Part shown: piece by piece, positions 43,328 to 56,300 of the stretch
How positions within the stretch are numbered: the stretch's first letter is position 1
How the letters are laid out: the number at the start of each line of letters is the position of its first letter
Assembly (NCBI GenBank): GCA_021014325.1
Contig: CM037462.1
Coordinates: 14,962,135-15,026,134, forward strand
Source of the DNA: Plazaster borealis
Lineage: Eukaryota; Echinodermata; Asteroidea; Forcipulatida; Labidiasteridae
Reading direction: 5' to 3'
Length of the DNA: 64,000 nt
Translations under genes and position numbers: made by a program
Notes under the pieces: model-generated
Database searches by the model: none
Seen by the model: the letters and a program-made list of their open reading frames with translations, nothing else
Told to the model about the DNA's origin: nothing

Positions 43328-44936
43328 CTTATAGCTGAGCCATTTAGACAAACTTCTCAGGAGATTCTCATTAAATTCAGTTGACCTTTCCACAATTGAA
43401 TTTGTTACCCTGGGAAAACAGCATGAGAATTGGCTAGTCCTGATGAGAAGATAGGGTTATCACAACCGTCATGGCGACTGGCTAGTTCAATTTGACATAA
43501 TGTTTTAACCCTTTCCCCCACTTGTTAGAACAGTGAGTTACATAACCGTTTCACACTATTTTTTCGGGCACTCTGGGAAATCGTATTATACCCGGGGTAT
43601 GAAGCTTTTTTCTCATCATTATCAAGCCTAATACCCCTCAGAGGGTCTAGGGATGCTTATTACCTATAAAAAGTGGAATAGGCTTGCTCTTTGTTCCCCT
43701 AGGCCTTCAATATGTACAGCGTTCATAACCAGCTGAATTACCATGAAGCCCCGCCCCCTTTTCCTTCCACCACACAAGCCTATGGCCCAAAATACACAAG
43801 CCCTGGCAGAAAGTCCCCCCCCCCTCTACATTCCCCGCTCAATTGTGATGTCCAACAGGCTTCCTCTGATAGCTACAAGCTGCTGCCCTTGCTGACCTGG
43901 ATAAGCACGATTGATGGTTGTTATCAAACAAGGCTGGCAATCTACCGATGGATTTTCAAGGTGACTGAACTCACCCAGTGCAAATAACCACTGCCATGTG
44001 TTTCTGCATGGTACAATGGTGGAACACCTAATATACTGAATTTTTTAAAAATTCATGGGCGGAATTATTTAAAAAATAGCAATATTCTGCACAAAAAAAT
44101 AGTGAGGCATGCTCCATTAAGTTAAAAACCCTAACCACCCCAACCCATCAAAAACAAACAGCGCTTTAAGCTGGATTGTTGGCTGCAGGACCCGCTATAG
44201 TAAACTGATTATGCTTTACATGGGATCAGGCATACCACCATGATTAGAGTCCTACAGTTTGGGTGTTGCATTACCAGAGATGGTGTTGGGTTTTGGTAGA
44301 GGAAGAAAGAAGGATCCTCAATAAAGGTAGTTTAGGGTTTAATGTAGGCTGCTAAGCCAAGATTCTACTTGGTTACTGTTGACCAAGTTACCCCAGTTCG
44401 GTTCTTAATATCCAAAGTGGATCCACTTTGGATATAACCTAATTCTCCAAATGAGGAATCAATGGTCTCTATTCGGGAAAACCCTGTCTTGATAAAACAC
44501 CTTTTGTCATACAGCAAGTCTACAAAAGTGGTTTCATGTCCTAATATTATTATGGGGTATAAAAAAAAAAAAAATTATTATGCGCTTTTTCAAACCAAGT
44601 AGGTCCATCAAAGCACCTTCCAGCATTACCCCCTGTTCATTATGCCCTCAGCATTCCTGAAACCATCTCAACTCCTGAGTATGCAGTACCAGCACCCAAA
44701 TAGTCACACAGGATGCTAATTATTAACATCAACAATCTCTCACCTCACAGGTACCCATTTTACTCCTGGGTGATGTGAAGCAACTGTAGTAAAGTGTCTT
44801 ACTCAAGGCAATAAGTGTCACGACCAGGATTCGAACCCACACTCTATGTGTCTTAGCAACTAAAGTTAAATGTCTTGCTCAAGGAAACTGGTCTCCGATT
44901 TGAACCGATACTCTGGTGACTTAACCACCAGGGCCC
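43328..44936. other. Intergenic or downstream region with no recognised gene
   Basis: No conserved reading frame was found. It contains a 28-bp perfect palindrome (44408-44435) and, at about 44700-44900, a diverged SINE-like segment with CGACCAGGATTCGAACCCACACTC. Confidence 0.5.
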
Positions 44937-45218
44937 AATTTCATAGAACTGCTTAACGGTAAGCAAATTTTCGTGCTAACTATAGCAGAAAAAAATTGCT
45001 TAAGCGTAAGCGTATTTCACAGGTTACCAAGACAATTAGGCGACCGGCTTGCGCGTTCACCATGCATTTGCATTGTTACGTCATTCATTTTCATACAGTA
45101 AGCACCGGAAGGTTAGCATGCCTTTTCGTGTGCTTACGGTAAATAGCAGCGCTATGAAATGGAAACTCGCGCAGTAAGCACAAATCAGCTGTTAAGCAGC
45201 TCTATGAACTAAGCCCAG
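44937..45218. repeat. GGGCCC-type inverted-repeat element, long subtype
   Basis: It begins GGGCCCAATTTCATAGAACT and ends GCAGCTCTATGAACTAAGCCC. It is collinear with the copy at the left edge of the window. Confidence 0.7.
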
Positions 45219-45343
45219 AACTTGAGTTTGATGCGCTAGACCCCTTGGCCACTACTCACTACTGAGCGAAGATTTTGGGTCGGTGCCCGCCCCCCCCTTA
45301 AAGTAGCCAACCATACCTTGCCTCCTTATCACTTTACTTTCAG

Positions 45344-45412
45344 GTGGAAGGAAGTGAGACAGATGAGATGTTTCTCAGCAATGGGAAAATTATGAATCAA
45401 AAGATGTATTAA
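45344..45412 (+). CDS. Candidate alternative last exon of the DUF4239 gene (weak)
   Basis: A CTTTACTTTCAG acceptor is followed by 22 codons, VEGSETDEMFLSNGKIMNQK and two more, then TAA, in phase 0. That phase would fit splicing from exon 8 (donor at 41899), as an alternative to the terminal exon at 43124. The composition (acidic, then polar) resembles a tail. Nothing else supports it and it may be chance. Confidence 0.25.
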   Translation: MEGSETDEMFLSNGKIMNQKMY

Positions 45413-46079
45413 AATATCCTTTTATTACCGTAAAATATGACAAACACTGTCAAAGAAAACAAAAACGGATACAAACTAAAATGGTCGTGTACGAAGAGTA
45501 TTAAACTAAAACAAATTTTGACGGTGGAAATACATGTAATGAAAGTTCATATTACATCAATTCAGATAAATTTTCTTTCAATTTGTCAAAAACAAAAATT
45601 GAAGGTGGAAATACATGTAATGAATGTTTATACTACATAATCAATTAAAATAATGTTTTCTTTGCAATAAACTATATTATGGTTTTTTTACAAAACCTAT
45701 TAACTTTCACCCCAAGTAGTTCATTAATGTTTCAATGCTACAAGCACCTTGTGAAAAATTTAATATCTGCAACAATCAACAGAGCCTTTAATTCAAATGT
45801 ATGGAAACATTACCCGATGTTTCTTTTTGCAACCCCCCCCCAAAAACCCCCCCCCCAAAACTAATTAAAGAAATAACAAATAAATAAATAGTTTGAAGAG
45901 CGAAGACATTTGACCACAAATATAAATCCTTTACCACGTCGTAAAATGTACAAACCAATTTTATGTTAATCAATTCATACAGTAGACCGGTTCCTCTAGA
46001 TTCATCCTAGGTTCATGAAATTGCCAATCACTACCGCCACAGCACGCCCACATAGAGTGGGCGGGGCCATATAAATTCA

Positions 46080-46321
46080 GGGCCTAATTTCATAGAGCTG
46101 CTAAGCACAACAATTTGCTTAGCATGAAATTTCTTCCTTGATAAAAACAGGATTACCAACCAAATTTCCATCTGTTGCATATTGCTTGTTACTGGTATTC
46201 AGCAGTTGTTTGCTTATCCGGAAAATCACGTGGAAATTTGGTTGGTAATCCTGTTTTTATCAAGGAAGAAATTTCATGCTAAGCAAGTTGTTGTGCTTAG
46301 CAGCTCTATGAAATTGGGCCC
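46080..46321. repeat. Near-perfect palindromic GGGCCC-type element
   Basis: Arms of about 90 nt (46080-46170 and 46232-46321) are inverted copies with about two mismatches, starting GGGCCTAATTTCATAGAGCT. The loop is about 60 nt. It is the least diverged pair of arms in this family in the window, so a recent or gene-converted copy. Confidence 0.9.
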
Positions 46322-46620
46322 TGGTCTGTTGTAACAAGAACCGTTTAGTATTGAGCCACAAATTTGTTTGTCACAAAAAACAAAAAACAAAAACCCCAAA
46401 CAACATCATAATCCTTTATCATTCAGCTGCTGTCAATCATAATTTGTCCACAAATTTCAGAAATTATTCAAGTAATTATTCAAGTCAGTAAAACCCTATT
46501 TAGCATCGGTGCCTTCTCCTGCCCAACTGGCACTTGGCACAAAATTCCACAGGAGATTGTGGAGACTAAGTCAACACAGTACACAAGCCATAGGGTTTCC
46601 ACATAATACCAGCAATAAAA

Positions 46621-47110
46621 CAGAAGAAACCCATGCACCTAATGCTAGCCTGGAAGGGCTGGTACTTTGTGGCAGCACAGTGGTACCAGTGTCAGCTGTA
46701 CAAACAGAAGAAACCCATGCACCCAATGCTAGCCTGGAAGGGCTGGTACTTTGTGGCAGCACAGTGGTACCAGTGTCAGCTGTACAAACAGGAAAAACCC
46801 ATGCACCTAATGCTAGCCTGGAAGGTATGGTACTTTGTTGCAGTCTGTGGTACCAGTGTCAGTTGTACAAACAGAAGAAACCCATGCCCCAATGCTAGCC
46901 TGGAAGGTATGGTACTTTGTGGCAGTCTGGGGTACCAGTGTCAGCTGTATGAACAGAATAAACCCATGCACCCAATGCTAGCCTAGAAGGTATGGTACTT
47001 TGTGGCAGTCTGTGGTACCAGTGTCGGCTGTACAAGCAGAAGAAACCCATACACCCAATGCTAGCCTGGAAGGTATGGTACTTTGTGGCAGTCTGTGGTA
47101 CCAGTGTACA
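46621..47110. repeat. Tandem satellite, about 84-bp units
   Basis: CAGAAGAAACCCATGCA or close variants recur at 46621, 46705, 46789, 46872, 46954 and 47037. Units include AATGCTAGCCTGGAAGG, TGGTACTTTGTGGCAG and GTACCAGTGTCAGCTGTA. The stop-free frames through it are not taken as genes. Confidence 0.9.
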
Positions 47111-47281
47111 AATTAATGGCTTTAGCAGTATGGCCGGAATACCGAAAAGTCCCATTCTTCAACATTGTCGTTGCAGGCAATGGCCATAGCCGTAGCTGTA
47201 GCCATAGCCGGAATGGCTTGATTCAGCTGCGGCTTAAGAACATACACTACATGTATTCGAGTCACCAGCCCACAGTAATGG

Positions 47282-47570
47282 TGTGGACAAGTCGTTAATG
47301 GTCTGCCGCGGTGAGATAGTCAAGTTGTGGCGGTGCTCTCGCGAGATCACTGCTCTCGCGCGAACTGCTGGTTGCCGAATTCTACTCCCCATTAACTAGG
47401 ACCGTAGTCGTGAGAGCAGTAGTCTCGCGGGCCAGCAGTCTCGCGAGAATACCGCGGGAATCGCGGGGAGATTCGGAATAGAGTCGGAACGCTATCACCG
47501 AGTCAGAACGCTATCACCGAGTCAGAACGCTATCACCGCGACAGACATTTAACGACTTGTCCACAAGTCT
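47282..47570. mobile_element. Inverted-repeat element flanked by a 10-bp direct repeat
   Basis: The arms TGGACAAGTCGTTAATGGTC and its mirror near 47541-47563 enclose a GC-rich core with several CTCTCGCG/CTCGCGAGA motifs and three 19-bp units (47481-47537, GAGTCAGAACGCTATCACC). ACAGTAATGG stands on both sides (47272-47281 and 47571-47580), like a target duplication. Long duplications of 9-11 bp suggest a Mutator-like insertion, but this is tentative. Confidence 0.5.
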
Positions 47571-47699
47571 ACAGTAATGGCAGCATTTAGTTCTTGGACC
47601 ACCAAGGAACTTATGGGCAGGCGGATAAGTGTTACATACATGCAGGCCCCTCATTTCTGTATACCCATTACAAAAAGTGCACTTTAAATAACCTCAGAC

Positions 47700-47880
47700 T
47701 GGAGCCTTGCATGTGGATTGGGTTTTCAGTCCCTACCTGATTGCGTGGGTTTTCCCCCATTGGAGTTTTCCTCCCACATCTAACACTGAGCAATTTTTTC
47801 TCAATTCCTATTCATCCTGTAATTGGCCCTAATTGTGCTGATGGATGTGCAAAAAAAAAATGTAATAAATAAATAAATAA
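47700..47880 (+). repeat. SINE-like fragment with (AAAT)n tail
   Basis: CATGTGGATTGGGTTTTCAG, TCCCTACCTGATTGCGT and TTTTCCTCCCACATCTAACA match the element at 34985-35260. It ends in an AAAT run. Confidence 0.5.
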
Positions 47881-48488
47881 ATTTTCTTTTTTGACTCTGA
47901 AATTCCCTCCTTTTCAATGATGAATCACATAATTTTGATTTATTTTTGGCTCTACTAGGCACGATGTATGACGCATCACTTCTTTTTCTTAGATCACTCC
48001 AGTGGAATGCTACATGGTTTGATTTGGAACAGTTACATAGCCACAGAACTAGAGAGATAGCGGGTCAACTGTTTTGAACTTTTACTGAGTTGGAAATTTG
48101 ATCTAGATGTATGTTTTGTAAATAAATACTTGTTTTAACACCATTAAAATATTAATTGTATCAGAAACAATAATGCTAATACCTCAGTATGTTTTCAGTG
48201 CTTGCTACAAAATGTGCCTCCAAAATTAAAATTCATACACCAGGCAATTAACTCCCTCCACCATAGCCCTTAATCAAAACCCCCCTAAAATAATAAATAC
48301 TGCTTTACCCTTAAAGAACCAGGTGGCCGATTTCACAAAGAGCTACGATTGATCTTAGCTGTGTATCAAACTTAATTGCTTAGCAAAGTGTGATGTCACA
48401 ATACAGCAACCAGCAGGTTCTGAATGCCTGCATCTGGAGTTTATTCACATGCCTCAAAGTGTGATGTCAGATGTTCAAGCTTGCCCTG

Positions 48489-48672
48489 GGCCCAATTTCA
48501 TATACTGCTCAAGCAGAAAATATTGCTTAACAATTTGCTGTTATAAGTGAAAATGAGCAGGATACCAGTCACAAATTTTACATGTGACATGATACTTTGG
48601 CTGGTAACCTTAGTCTAGTAAGCATAATTTTGTTGTGCTAAGCTACTTTCTGTGCTTAATTAAGCGGCTCTA
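48489..48672. repeat. GGGCCC-type inverted-repeat element
   Basis: Starts GGGCCCAATTTCATATACTG; the right end decays into TTAAGCGGCTCTATTTTTCA. Inner blocks include AGCAGGATACCAGTCACAAA and TGGCTGGTAACCTTAGTC. Confidence 0.65.
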
Positions 48673-48779
48673 TTTTTCATTTATTTTTTAAATATTTTTT
48701 TAAAATATTTTTTTAATGAGATATCGCCTAACATCACAAGGCCAGACGGTCACTTCAAAGTGAGGGCTACACTTAACTG

Positions 48780-49800
48780 ATTTGGGCTATTGACCCAAGT
48801 CAACTGCCACCATTGTTCATGGCGAATTTGTGACATCAAAATTTGCATCGCATTCGCATTCGCAGGAAGTATGAACCAGGCTTTATTCTTCAATCTTGTG
48901 CTCCGTGATCAAAGTAAAACACTGACAGATACACAGGAACCTGATCAGTGGCTACGGATTTTGATTTATGTTAAAAAATATCTTTGATTCTCACATAAAA
49001 TAAATGTTCTTGTTTTGAATGAAATTCTTAATTCATTGGCCCCTTCTGTATTCATCATTGGTGTCTGAAATTGCCTCAACTCACAACAACGGAAAAAAGA
49101 GGCAAGCTATAAGGGCAACAAACTATTCAGCGAATAAAAGCACACTTTGGTTCCACAAGAGACATTTCATGTCATTTTGTTTTCATTATCCCTGAACAAA
49201 TTATGTGAAAATCGAAATGGCGTCCAATGAATCTTATAATTTATTATTTGATACTCCCGAAACAAAAATTCCAACTGTATAAAGTTGAATGAATTTACTA
49301 CTTTCTGCATACTTTGGAAGCCCATTAATAAAAATACAACCATTAAAACCACTGCTAACACTAACGAGTTGATTAAACTTGGCCCGTTAGCGAATAATCA
49401 GCACCCGATTTTGATGGCTCTAAATTTGAATAAACATATGCATTAATAATCTCTGCACCCCTCGATAATTTTGCCATCGCACTGCTCCACACAAGGCTAT
49501 CTCATCATCATGGCAGTAGCTTGTATGACTTTTGTCAGATTTCGTGCATATATTTAGGGTTATATTTAACTTGTTGAAAACAAAAATAGTCCAGCAGAAA
49601 AACCCCACAAAAACATGAGTTATACATCTAATCTTGACCCTAGCATTGCTCTGTATGAAAATGGTCACAATGCCATTCAATTTCAGCAGTGAAGTATTTC
49701 CAACTTTTTTAAGAACTTTGCAAATAAAACCTCCAGAAACCATGACTGCAGTCAAGGCATACAAAAGTTCAAAGTTGACTTCCCCATACATTATTACAAC
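48780..49800. other. Region with no recognised gene
   Basis: AT-rich sequence between repeats. Short open frames here have no conserved motif. Confidence 0.5.
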
Positions 49801-49808
49801 TTGACCTT

Positions 49809-50235
49809 TTAATAATAATAATAATAATATAACTGGGTTCTTATAGAGCGCTTTACCACACCCCTAGGGGCGTATCAAAGCGCTCAGTATTTTTTCCTGC
49901 AAGGTATGTGGAGCTACGTTTTTGAAGTACAGTATGAGACCTTTTTTCCTTTATAGCACCATGTAATGGTTTACAAGGTGCTGTGGCACAATATGCAGCC
50001 AATCAAACCAGGAACACAGGGGCGAACCCCTTCTCTTTACGATAAGTGCACTGGGTTCTTTAACGTGCATTACACAACACACAGGACCTACGGCTTAACG
50101 TCCCATCCGAAGGACGGAGAATGTGGTTAAGTGTCTTGCTTAAGGACACATGTGTCACGACTGGGATTCGAACCCACACTCTGCTGATCAGAAACACCAG
50201 AGCTTGAGTTCGGTGTTCTTATCCGCTGTAACCAA
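49809..50235. repeat. Dispersed ATAGCGC-type SINE-like repeat
   Basis: (AATA)n/ATAAT start, TATAGAGCGCTTTACC, then a body collinear with 1313-1735 through GACTGGGATTCGAACCCACA to CGGTGTTCTTATCC. It lies just downstream of the UROD stop codon. Confidence 0.65.
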
Positions 50236-50371
50236 TACAAATGTGTTTTAAATAATGCCGAAATAATCGGCCCTGCCAATGCACAGTCCCAAAATTGGGC
50301 CAATAATTTGATTGGCCCGAAACACTACTAGGGCTTTTAAAACACTACGTGTACATGAAATGGATCTATTC

Positions 50372-53300
50372 TCAAAGCTTCTCCGAACCGTTCTTCCTAT
50401 TGATTGCTTCAGATTGCTCATGCACTGAGTCTATGAACGTCCTGACATTCTCCGGGTCGAAATCCGGGTACACCCCGTGCCCAAGATTAGCGATGTACCT
50501 CTGGGTCCCGAAGCGGGATAACATCTTCCCAACGAGGTGCTGAATGTCCTCTTTGCTGCCGTACATTGCACATGGGTCCAAGTTGCCTTGAAGTGATACG
50601 CTGGTGGAAGCTGTAACCCTAAAATATCAATGGACAAATTGGAGACCAAAATGAGCCTACATTTCTATTTACTGAATTTTGATTTTCAATCATTCACTTA
50701 TTTTTGCCTTCCTGATACTGTTTCCTTTTATGGTCTGAACCTTTGGATCCAGAGCTTGAATTTGGGGGGACAATCCACAAGACTGCAGGACTTGTACCTC
50801 CAAATTTTTACTGGACCACAATTTTATGTACAAGACCAGAATCAAAATGACAAAATGTGATCTGCACAGTTTAACATATAAACTATTTTTATTGGAACAA
50901 GCACCAAGAGAAGAATGATCTCATTTGTCTTGGGAAAGTATACGTCTATACTCAACAGAATTGAAAGGTTAAGACTCAAGGTTAAGGTTTGAACATAACT
51001 ATTTGTTTTCAACAGTATTACACAGTGGGGTATAATTATTCAGCGTGTTCAATTGAAAAACACGAGACTGCCAGAATTGTCGAGTCATGAGTTAACTGGC
51101 CCAAGGCTAAAATCACTGGCCTCGGGCCTGCGGTCCCTGGGATCTCTCCTTGGGAAATCCAGCACTACATAGAGTGAATAATTGCATCAGGGATAAAGAA
51201 TGTTTTTTTACCCTGCACCTTTGTGTTAGGCCAAATAAAAAAAAAACATGTTTAGCGTCCTGCCTTTTTGAAAAAAGGAAGGAGGAGGGCCTTTTTTTTT
51301 CTTCAAAATGGCCGCCCGACAACTTTTTCGAGACAACCGGCTGGGCTATTTTTCAAGATGGTGGCCAGCTTTTTTTGTTGTGCTTTTTTCGCTGTGTTAA
51401 AGTCGAAAATACGATCTTATTTATTAAAAATTATTTAAAAATCGTCAGGGATAATAAAAACTTATCATTTTTTTCTTTCAAAAAAAAAAGAAAAAAAGGA
51501 GGCGGCCTCTAAAAAGGAAGCGGGCGGGGACGCTAAACATGTTTTTTTTTTATTTGGCCTTAAAAGGTATCGTACACGTTTGGTAATGACTCAAAACAAA
51601 TATAAGCATAAAAACTTACTTGGTAACAAGCAACGGAGAGCTGTTGATAGTATAAAACATTGTAGGAAACGACTCCCTCTGAAGTAACGTAGTTTTTGAG
51701 AAAGAGGTAATTTCTCACTAAAATAATAAAAACTCCTTGCAAGAAGCCTTTTATTCCTATCTGAAAGCACACAAATTTGTACACAAGGGTGTTTTTTCTT
51801 TCATCATTTTCTTGCAACTTCGATGACCAATTAAGCCCAAATTTTTCACAGGCTTGTTATTTTATGCATATGTTGGGATACACCAAGTGAGAACACTGGT
51901 CTTTGACAATTACCAAACGTGTTCAGTGCCTTTAAACTACTATCTATTCAGTACTTTCCCCAGCCCCCCCCCCCCAGACAAAAATACAGGATTCGAACTA
52001 GCCTCCGGTCACTGGGCAAGTTCCGTGGTCTAGTTGTAAGACATCTGCTATAGAATGGCGGGGGTTGCGGGTTTGAATTTGAATCCCAGTAGTATGCCTG
52101 TGGATTTTTTCCCAAGGACTCGGAGAGGGTACCGAGTATACAGTGCTTATCACACATCGCTGTAGGGGGAAAAACCAAAAATAATAAAACTACATTGTCT
52201 TAAAAAATGGCTTAATAGTGGAATCTGTTTACCTTGCTACCTCTGGTTGAATGGTCCAGTCCAGGCTAACGACGTCATATCCAGATTTAGACAACTCTTT
52301 GATCGAATGGTGGGCACCTTTAGCAAACACAATCTGAAGTGATCAAACATAAAATAATCATTCTGTGAACATGGACCTTTATTAATTATAAAAGCCAATG
52401 AACCTATAAATATTAAGGCCGTGTCACACGAGGCAATTTACAGGCAACCAGTTCAAGGCAATCTCCAGTTTTCTCATTATCATTTTTCTGGGGATAGTGA
52501 GTTTTAGCTAGAAGAATGTATCTTGTGCTGCTGAAGTGTTCATTGGGTAAGCAGTGCATTTGGTCGCTCCAAGTTGCCTGAAAAAATTGCCCTGTCTGAC
52601 ATGGGCTTAAAGGTATCGTACACGTTTGGTTATGACTCAAAACAAATATTAGCATAAAAACATACTTGGTAACAAGCACTGGAGAGCTGTTGATAGTATA
52701 AAACATTGTAGGAAACGACTCCCTCTGAAGTAACGTAGTTTTTGAGAAAGAGGTAATTTCTCACTAAAATAATAAAAACTTCTTGCAAGAAGATTTTATT
52801 CCTATCTGAAAGCACACAATTGTACAACAAGGGTGTTTTTTCTTTCATCATTTTCTTGCAACTTCGATGCCCAATTGAGCCCAAATTTTCACAGGCTTGT
52901 TATTTTATGCATATGTTGGGATACACCAAGTGAGAACACTGGTCTTTGACAATAACCAAATGTGTACAGGGCCTTTAAACACTGTGCCCAAATTCCACAT
53001 AGCTATTGAAATTAATTCTCTCCCAAAGGTTGTCCCTAAATATTGATTACCATTGGGACGGGATCTATGTTTGCTTCCCTGAGAGTGCTCTTTACTTTGG
53101 TCACTATCTGGGTCAAGTAGGGCAGGGCAAAGGTCAGGAAGAGGTCCTGACCTAATACACCAACGTTGGAGTCAAAAACTTGCAGGAGCTGAAACAAGAA
53201 AATGAAGAATTATTTATGATATATCAGCTGAAAAAAGGATGAGAAACAACAATAATAATTTTACTTATTGAGAAAAAGATTCCTACGCTTTGTTCAGAAG

Positions 53301-56300
53301 AGCTAATCTATAATATTGAGAAAGTAAGAATTAAATGAAAAATATTCAGAAAATATAAGTTGACCATATGATAATATCATGTATTGATTTCAGCAATTTA
53401 TCAAAAATCTGACGTAACATTGATGAAACAATTAATCAATAACATGTTCAATCAATCATCAATCAATCAATCAATCAATATATATATAAATTATCAATCG
53501 AGTCAATGATTAAATACAATCGAACTGCCAATCAAATACTCCATTCAAATATTGCCAAGTAATTATAGTTACCAATAAGTACAAATCAAAAGACTAATCA
53601 ATCAATCACTCTAATGATTAAAAATGAGCGACAAATCAATCAGTCAACAAGTCAATGAATAAAAATGAGACAAATCAATCACTCACTCAATCAATCAATC
53701 AATCAATCAATAAAATCAAATAATAATTCAATATGTCAATAATAAAAAACACACTGCTACAATCATCAATTAATCATTAGAAGTAACACAAACAAATTCA
53801 ATCAATCAATGAATACATCCAATAGTCAATCAATCTCACCTGTGCACCCGCCAACACCTGTCCCACCAAGTAATCCACAGTCTTGTCGGTGAGCAGCTGC
53901 AGGAATTTATGACTATGCTCTGGTTGTGAATACAGCCACTTCTTGGCTTTACTCAACGTCATGGAGTTACCGGTTCCCTCGATGCAGTATCCCATAAGCG
54001 TCCACTGATGATAGTCAACAGGAAATGGAGATTTTATATCATTTTTTTTGTCTTGTCTGAAAATCAGTTCATCTAAGGGACTATGTTCAAGAGACACCAT
54101 CTCAAAGCCCAGGCCCCAATTTCATAGAGCTGCTTCAGCAGAAAATATTCTTTAACATTTTTCTGCTAAGCAAAACTAAGCAGGATATCAGTTACATTTT
54201 GTACATGTAAAATGGTAATTTAGCTGGTAACCTTATGCTAGTAAGCATAATTTTGTTGTGCTTAGCAATTTGTTATGCTTAAGCAGCTCTATGAAATCAG
54301 GCCCTGCATTAGAGCTGCTTAAGTAGAAAATGTTGCTCAATAATTTTCCGCTAAGCAAACATGAACACGATACCAGTAAAAGATGGTACATTTAAATGAT
54401 GACATTTTAGCGGGTAACCTTATTTATGTAAGCACATTTTTGTTGTGCTAGGCCAGTTTTTGTGCTTAAAGGCATTGTACACTTTTGGTAACAGCTCAAA
54501 ATCAGTGTCCACATTTTGTGTGATTCAAGATATGTATGAACAAACAAACCTGTGAAAGTTTGAGCTCAATTGGTCATCGAGGTCACGAGAAAATAGTGAA
54601 AAGAGACCTTATGTGTTTTCTGTTTTTTTCAAAATATCGCGCATGATAAAAACTATTGTTTTACTCATTTCTCAGAAACGATAGCATTTTAGGCAGAAAT
54701 ATTTTAAGGAACCCTTTCAACCATTACTTACTTTAAATCATGTAAGTTGTGTGTGAATCTGTGAACATTTCGGTTTTTTGATCTTAAATAGGGCCTTTAA
54801 ATAGAAAATATTGAATACGATACCAGTAAAAGATGGTACATTTATGATGACATTTTGGCGGGTAACCTTATTCTTGTAAGCATGTTTTGGTTGTGCTTAG
54901 CTACTTTTTGTGCTTGAGCAGCTCTATGAAATTGGGCCAAGAGCTGTGGAGGTTGTGGTTGCTGTGGCCTCCAAACTAAAGTCCAGAGCTCAATTTCATG
55001 GGGATGCTATCCACAGAATTCTGCCTTTGTACAGGGCCTGAGCTATCTATTTCTTTTGCCCATTCTTCTGGACTGGTCAGCCGTGCATTTGACCAGCCCA
55101 CATCAATTTTGACAAGCCTGTCAGACAAATTTAATACCTTGTGTCATAGTTTCAAAAAGGTAGGTTACTAGCGTTTGACTAGCCCTTCAAGGGGTACCGA
55201 GTACCTAAGAGCCAAAATTGACAAACCTGCAGCACTCTTCGACTCTTTTACGTCGGCCTAGAGACTGCATCAAGCCCCGTTATAGTGCCCCATAAAAAAA
55301 GCAGAGTACTGTGGATCAGTGTAGAACTCTGCAGTAAGCAGTGCCATGAAAATGAGCCCACGCAGGGCCCAATAGAATTGCTTAAACAGAAAATTTTGCT
55401 CACAAATTTTGTGCTTAGCAAAAATGAGCAGGATACCAGTCAGAAATGGTGCATGGGACATGGTATTTTGGTTGGTAACCTTATTCCGGTAAGCAGAATT
55501 TTGTTGTACTTAGCTACTTTTTGTACTTAAAGGCATCGTACACGTTTGGTAATTACTCAAAATATATTAGCATAAAAACTGACTTGGTAACGAGCAACAG
55601 AGAGCTGTTGATAGTATAAAACATTGTGAGAAACGACTCCCTCTGAAGTAACGTAGTTTTTGAGACAGAGGTAATTTCTCACTAAAATAATAAAAACTTC
55701 TCACAAATTTGTACAACAAGGGTGTTTTTTCTTTCATCATTTTCTTGCAACTTCCTTTCAGGCTTGTTATTTTATGCATATGTTGGGATACACCAAATGA
55801 GAACACTGGTCTTTGACAATTACCAAACGTGTACGATGCCTTTAAGCAGCTCTATGAAATTGGGCCCAGGCTTGTCACATCATTAAACAAAATATATCAA
55901 AGCATTCTAGGACGACCCGCCAAGTAAATAGTCCATACAAATTTTGCTACATAATTGCAATTTCCAAGGTATTAGTAAAAAAATCATCTTGAAGACGTAC
56001 CGGTGCTCCAGAGAAGCCAATCAGGGGTACTTTGCCCTGTAGTCTATGGCGTGTCAACGTTATTGCATCAAAAACGTAACTTAAGGCCTCTGCAACATCT
56101 ACATCACTATTTAACCTCTCTAGATCTGAAGGGGACGTCAGCAGATTGTCAAACACCAACCCCTTCAAATAAAATAAAAAGTAAAATTGTATACAGTATA
56201 AACATTTAGTCGTCAAGAGCATTTGAATAACGATTGGTGTTATATTTTTTATTTGACTGCCAAGAGCTCTTACAGACTATGCATTTTTTAAATTTTGTTT

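Noticed and set aside
46509..47189. Open frames through the 84-bp satellite
   Set aside because: The unit is divisible by three and happens to lack stops; indels between units shift the frame and no domain is present.
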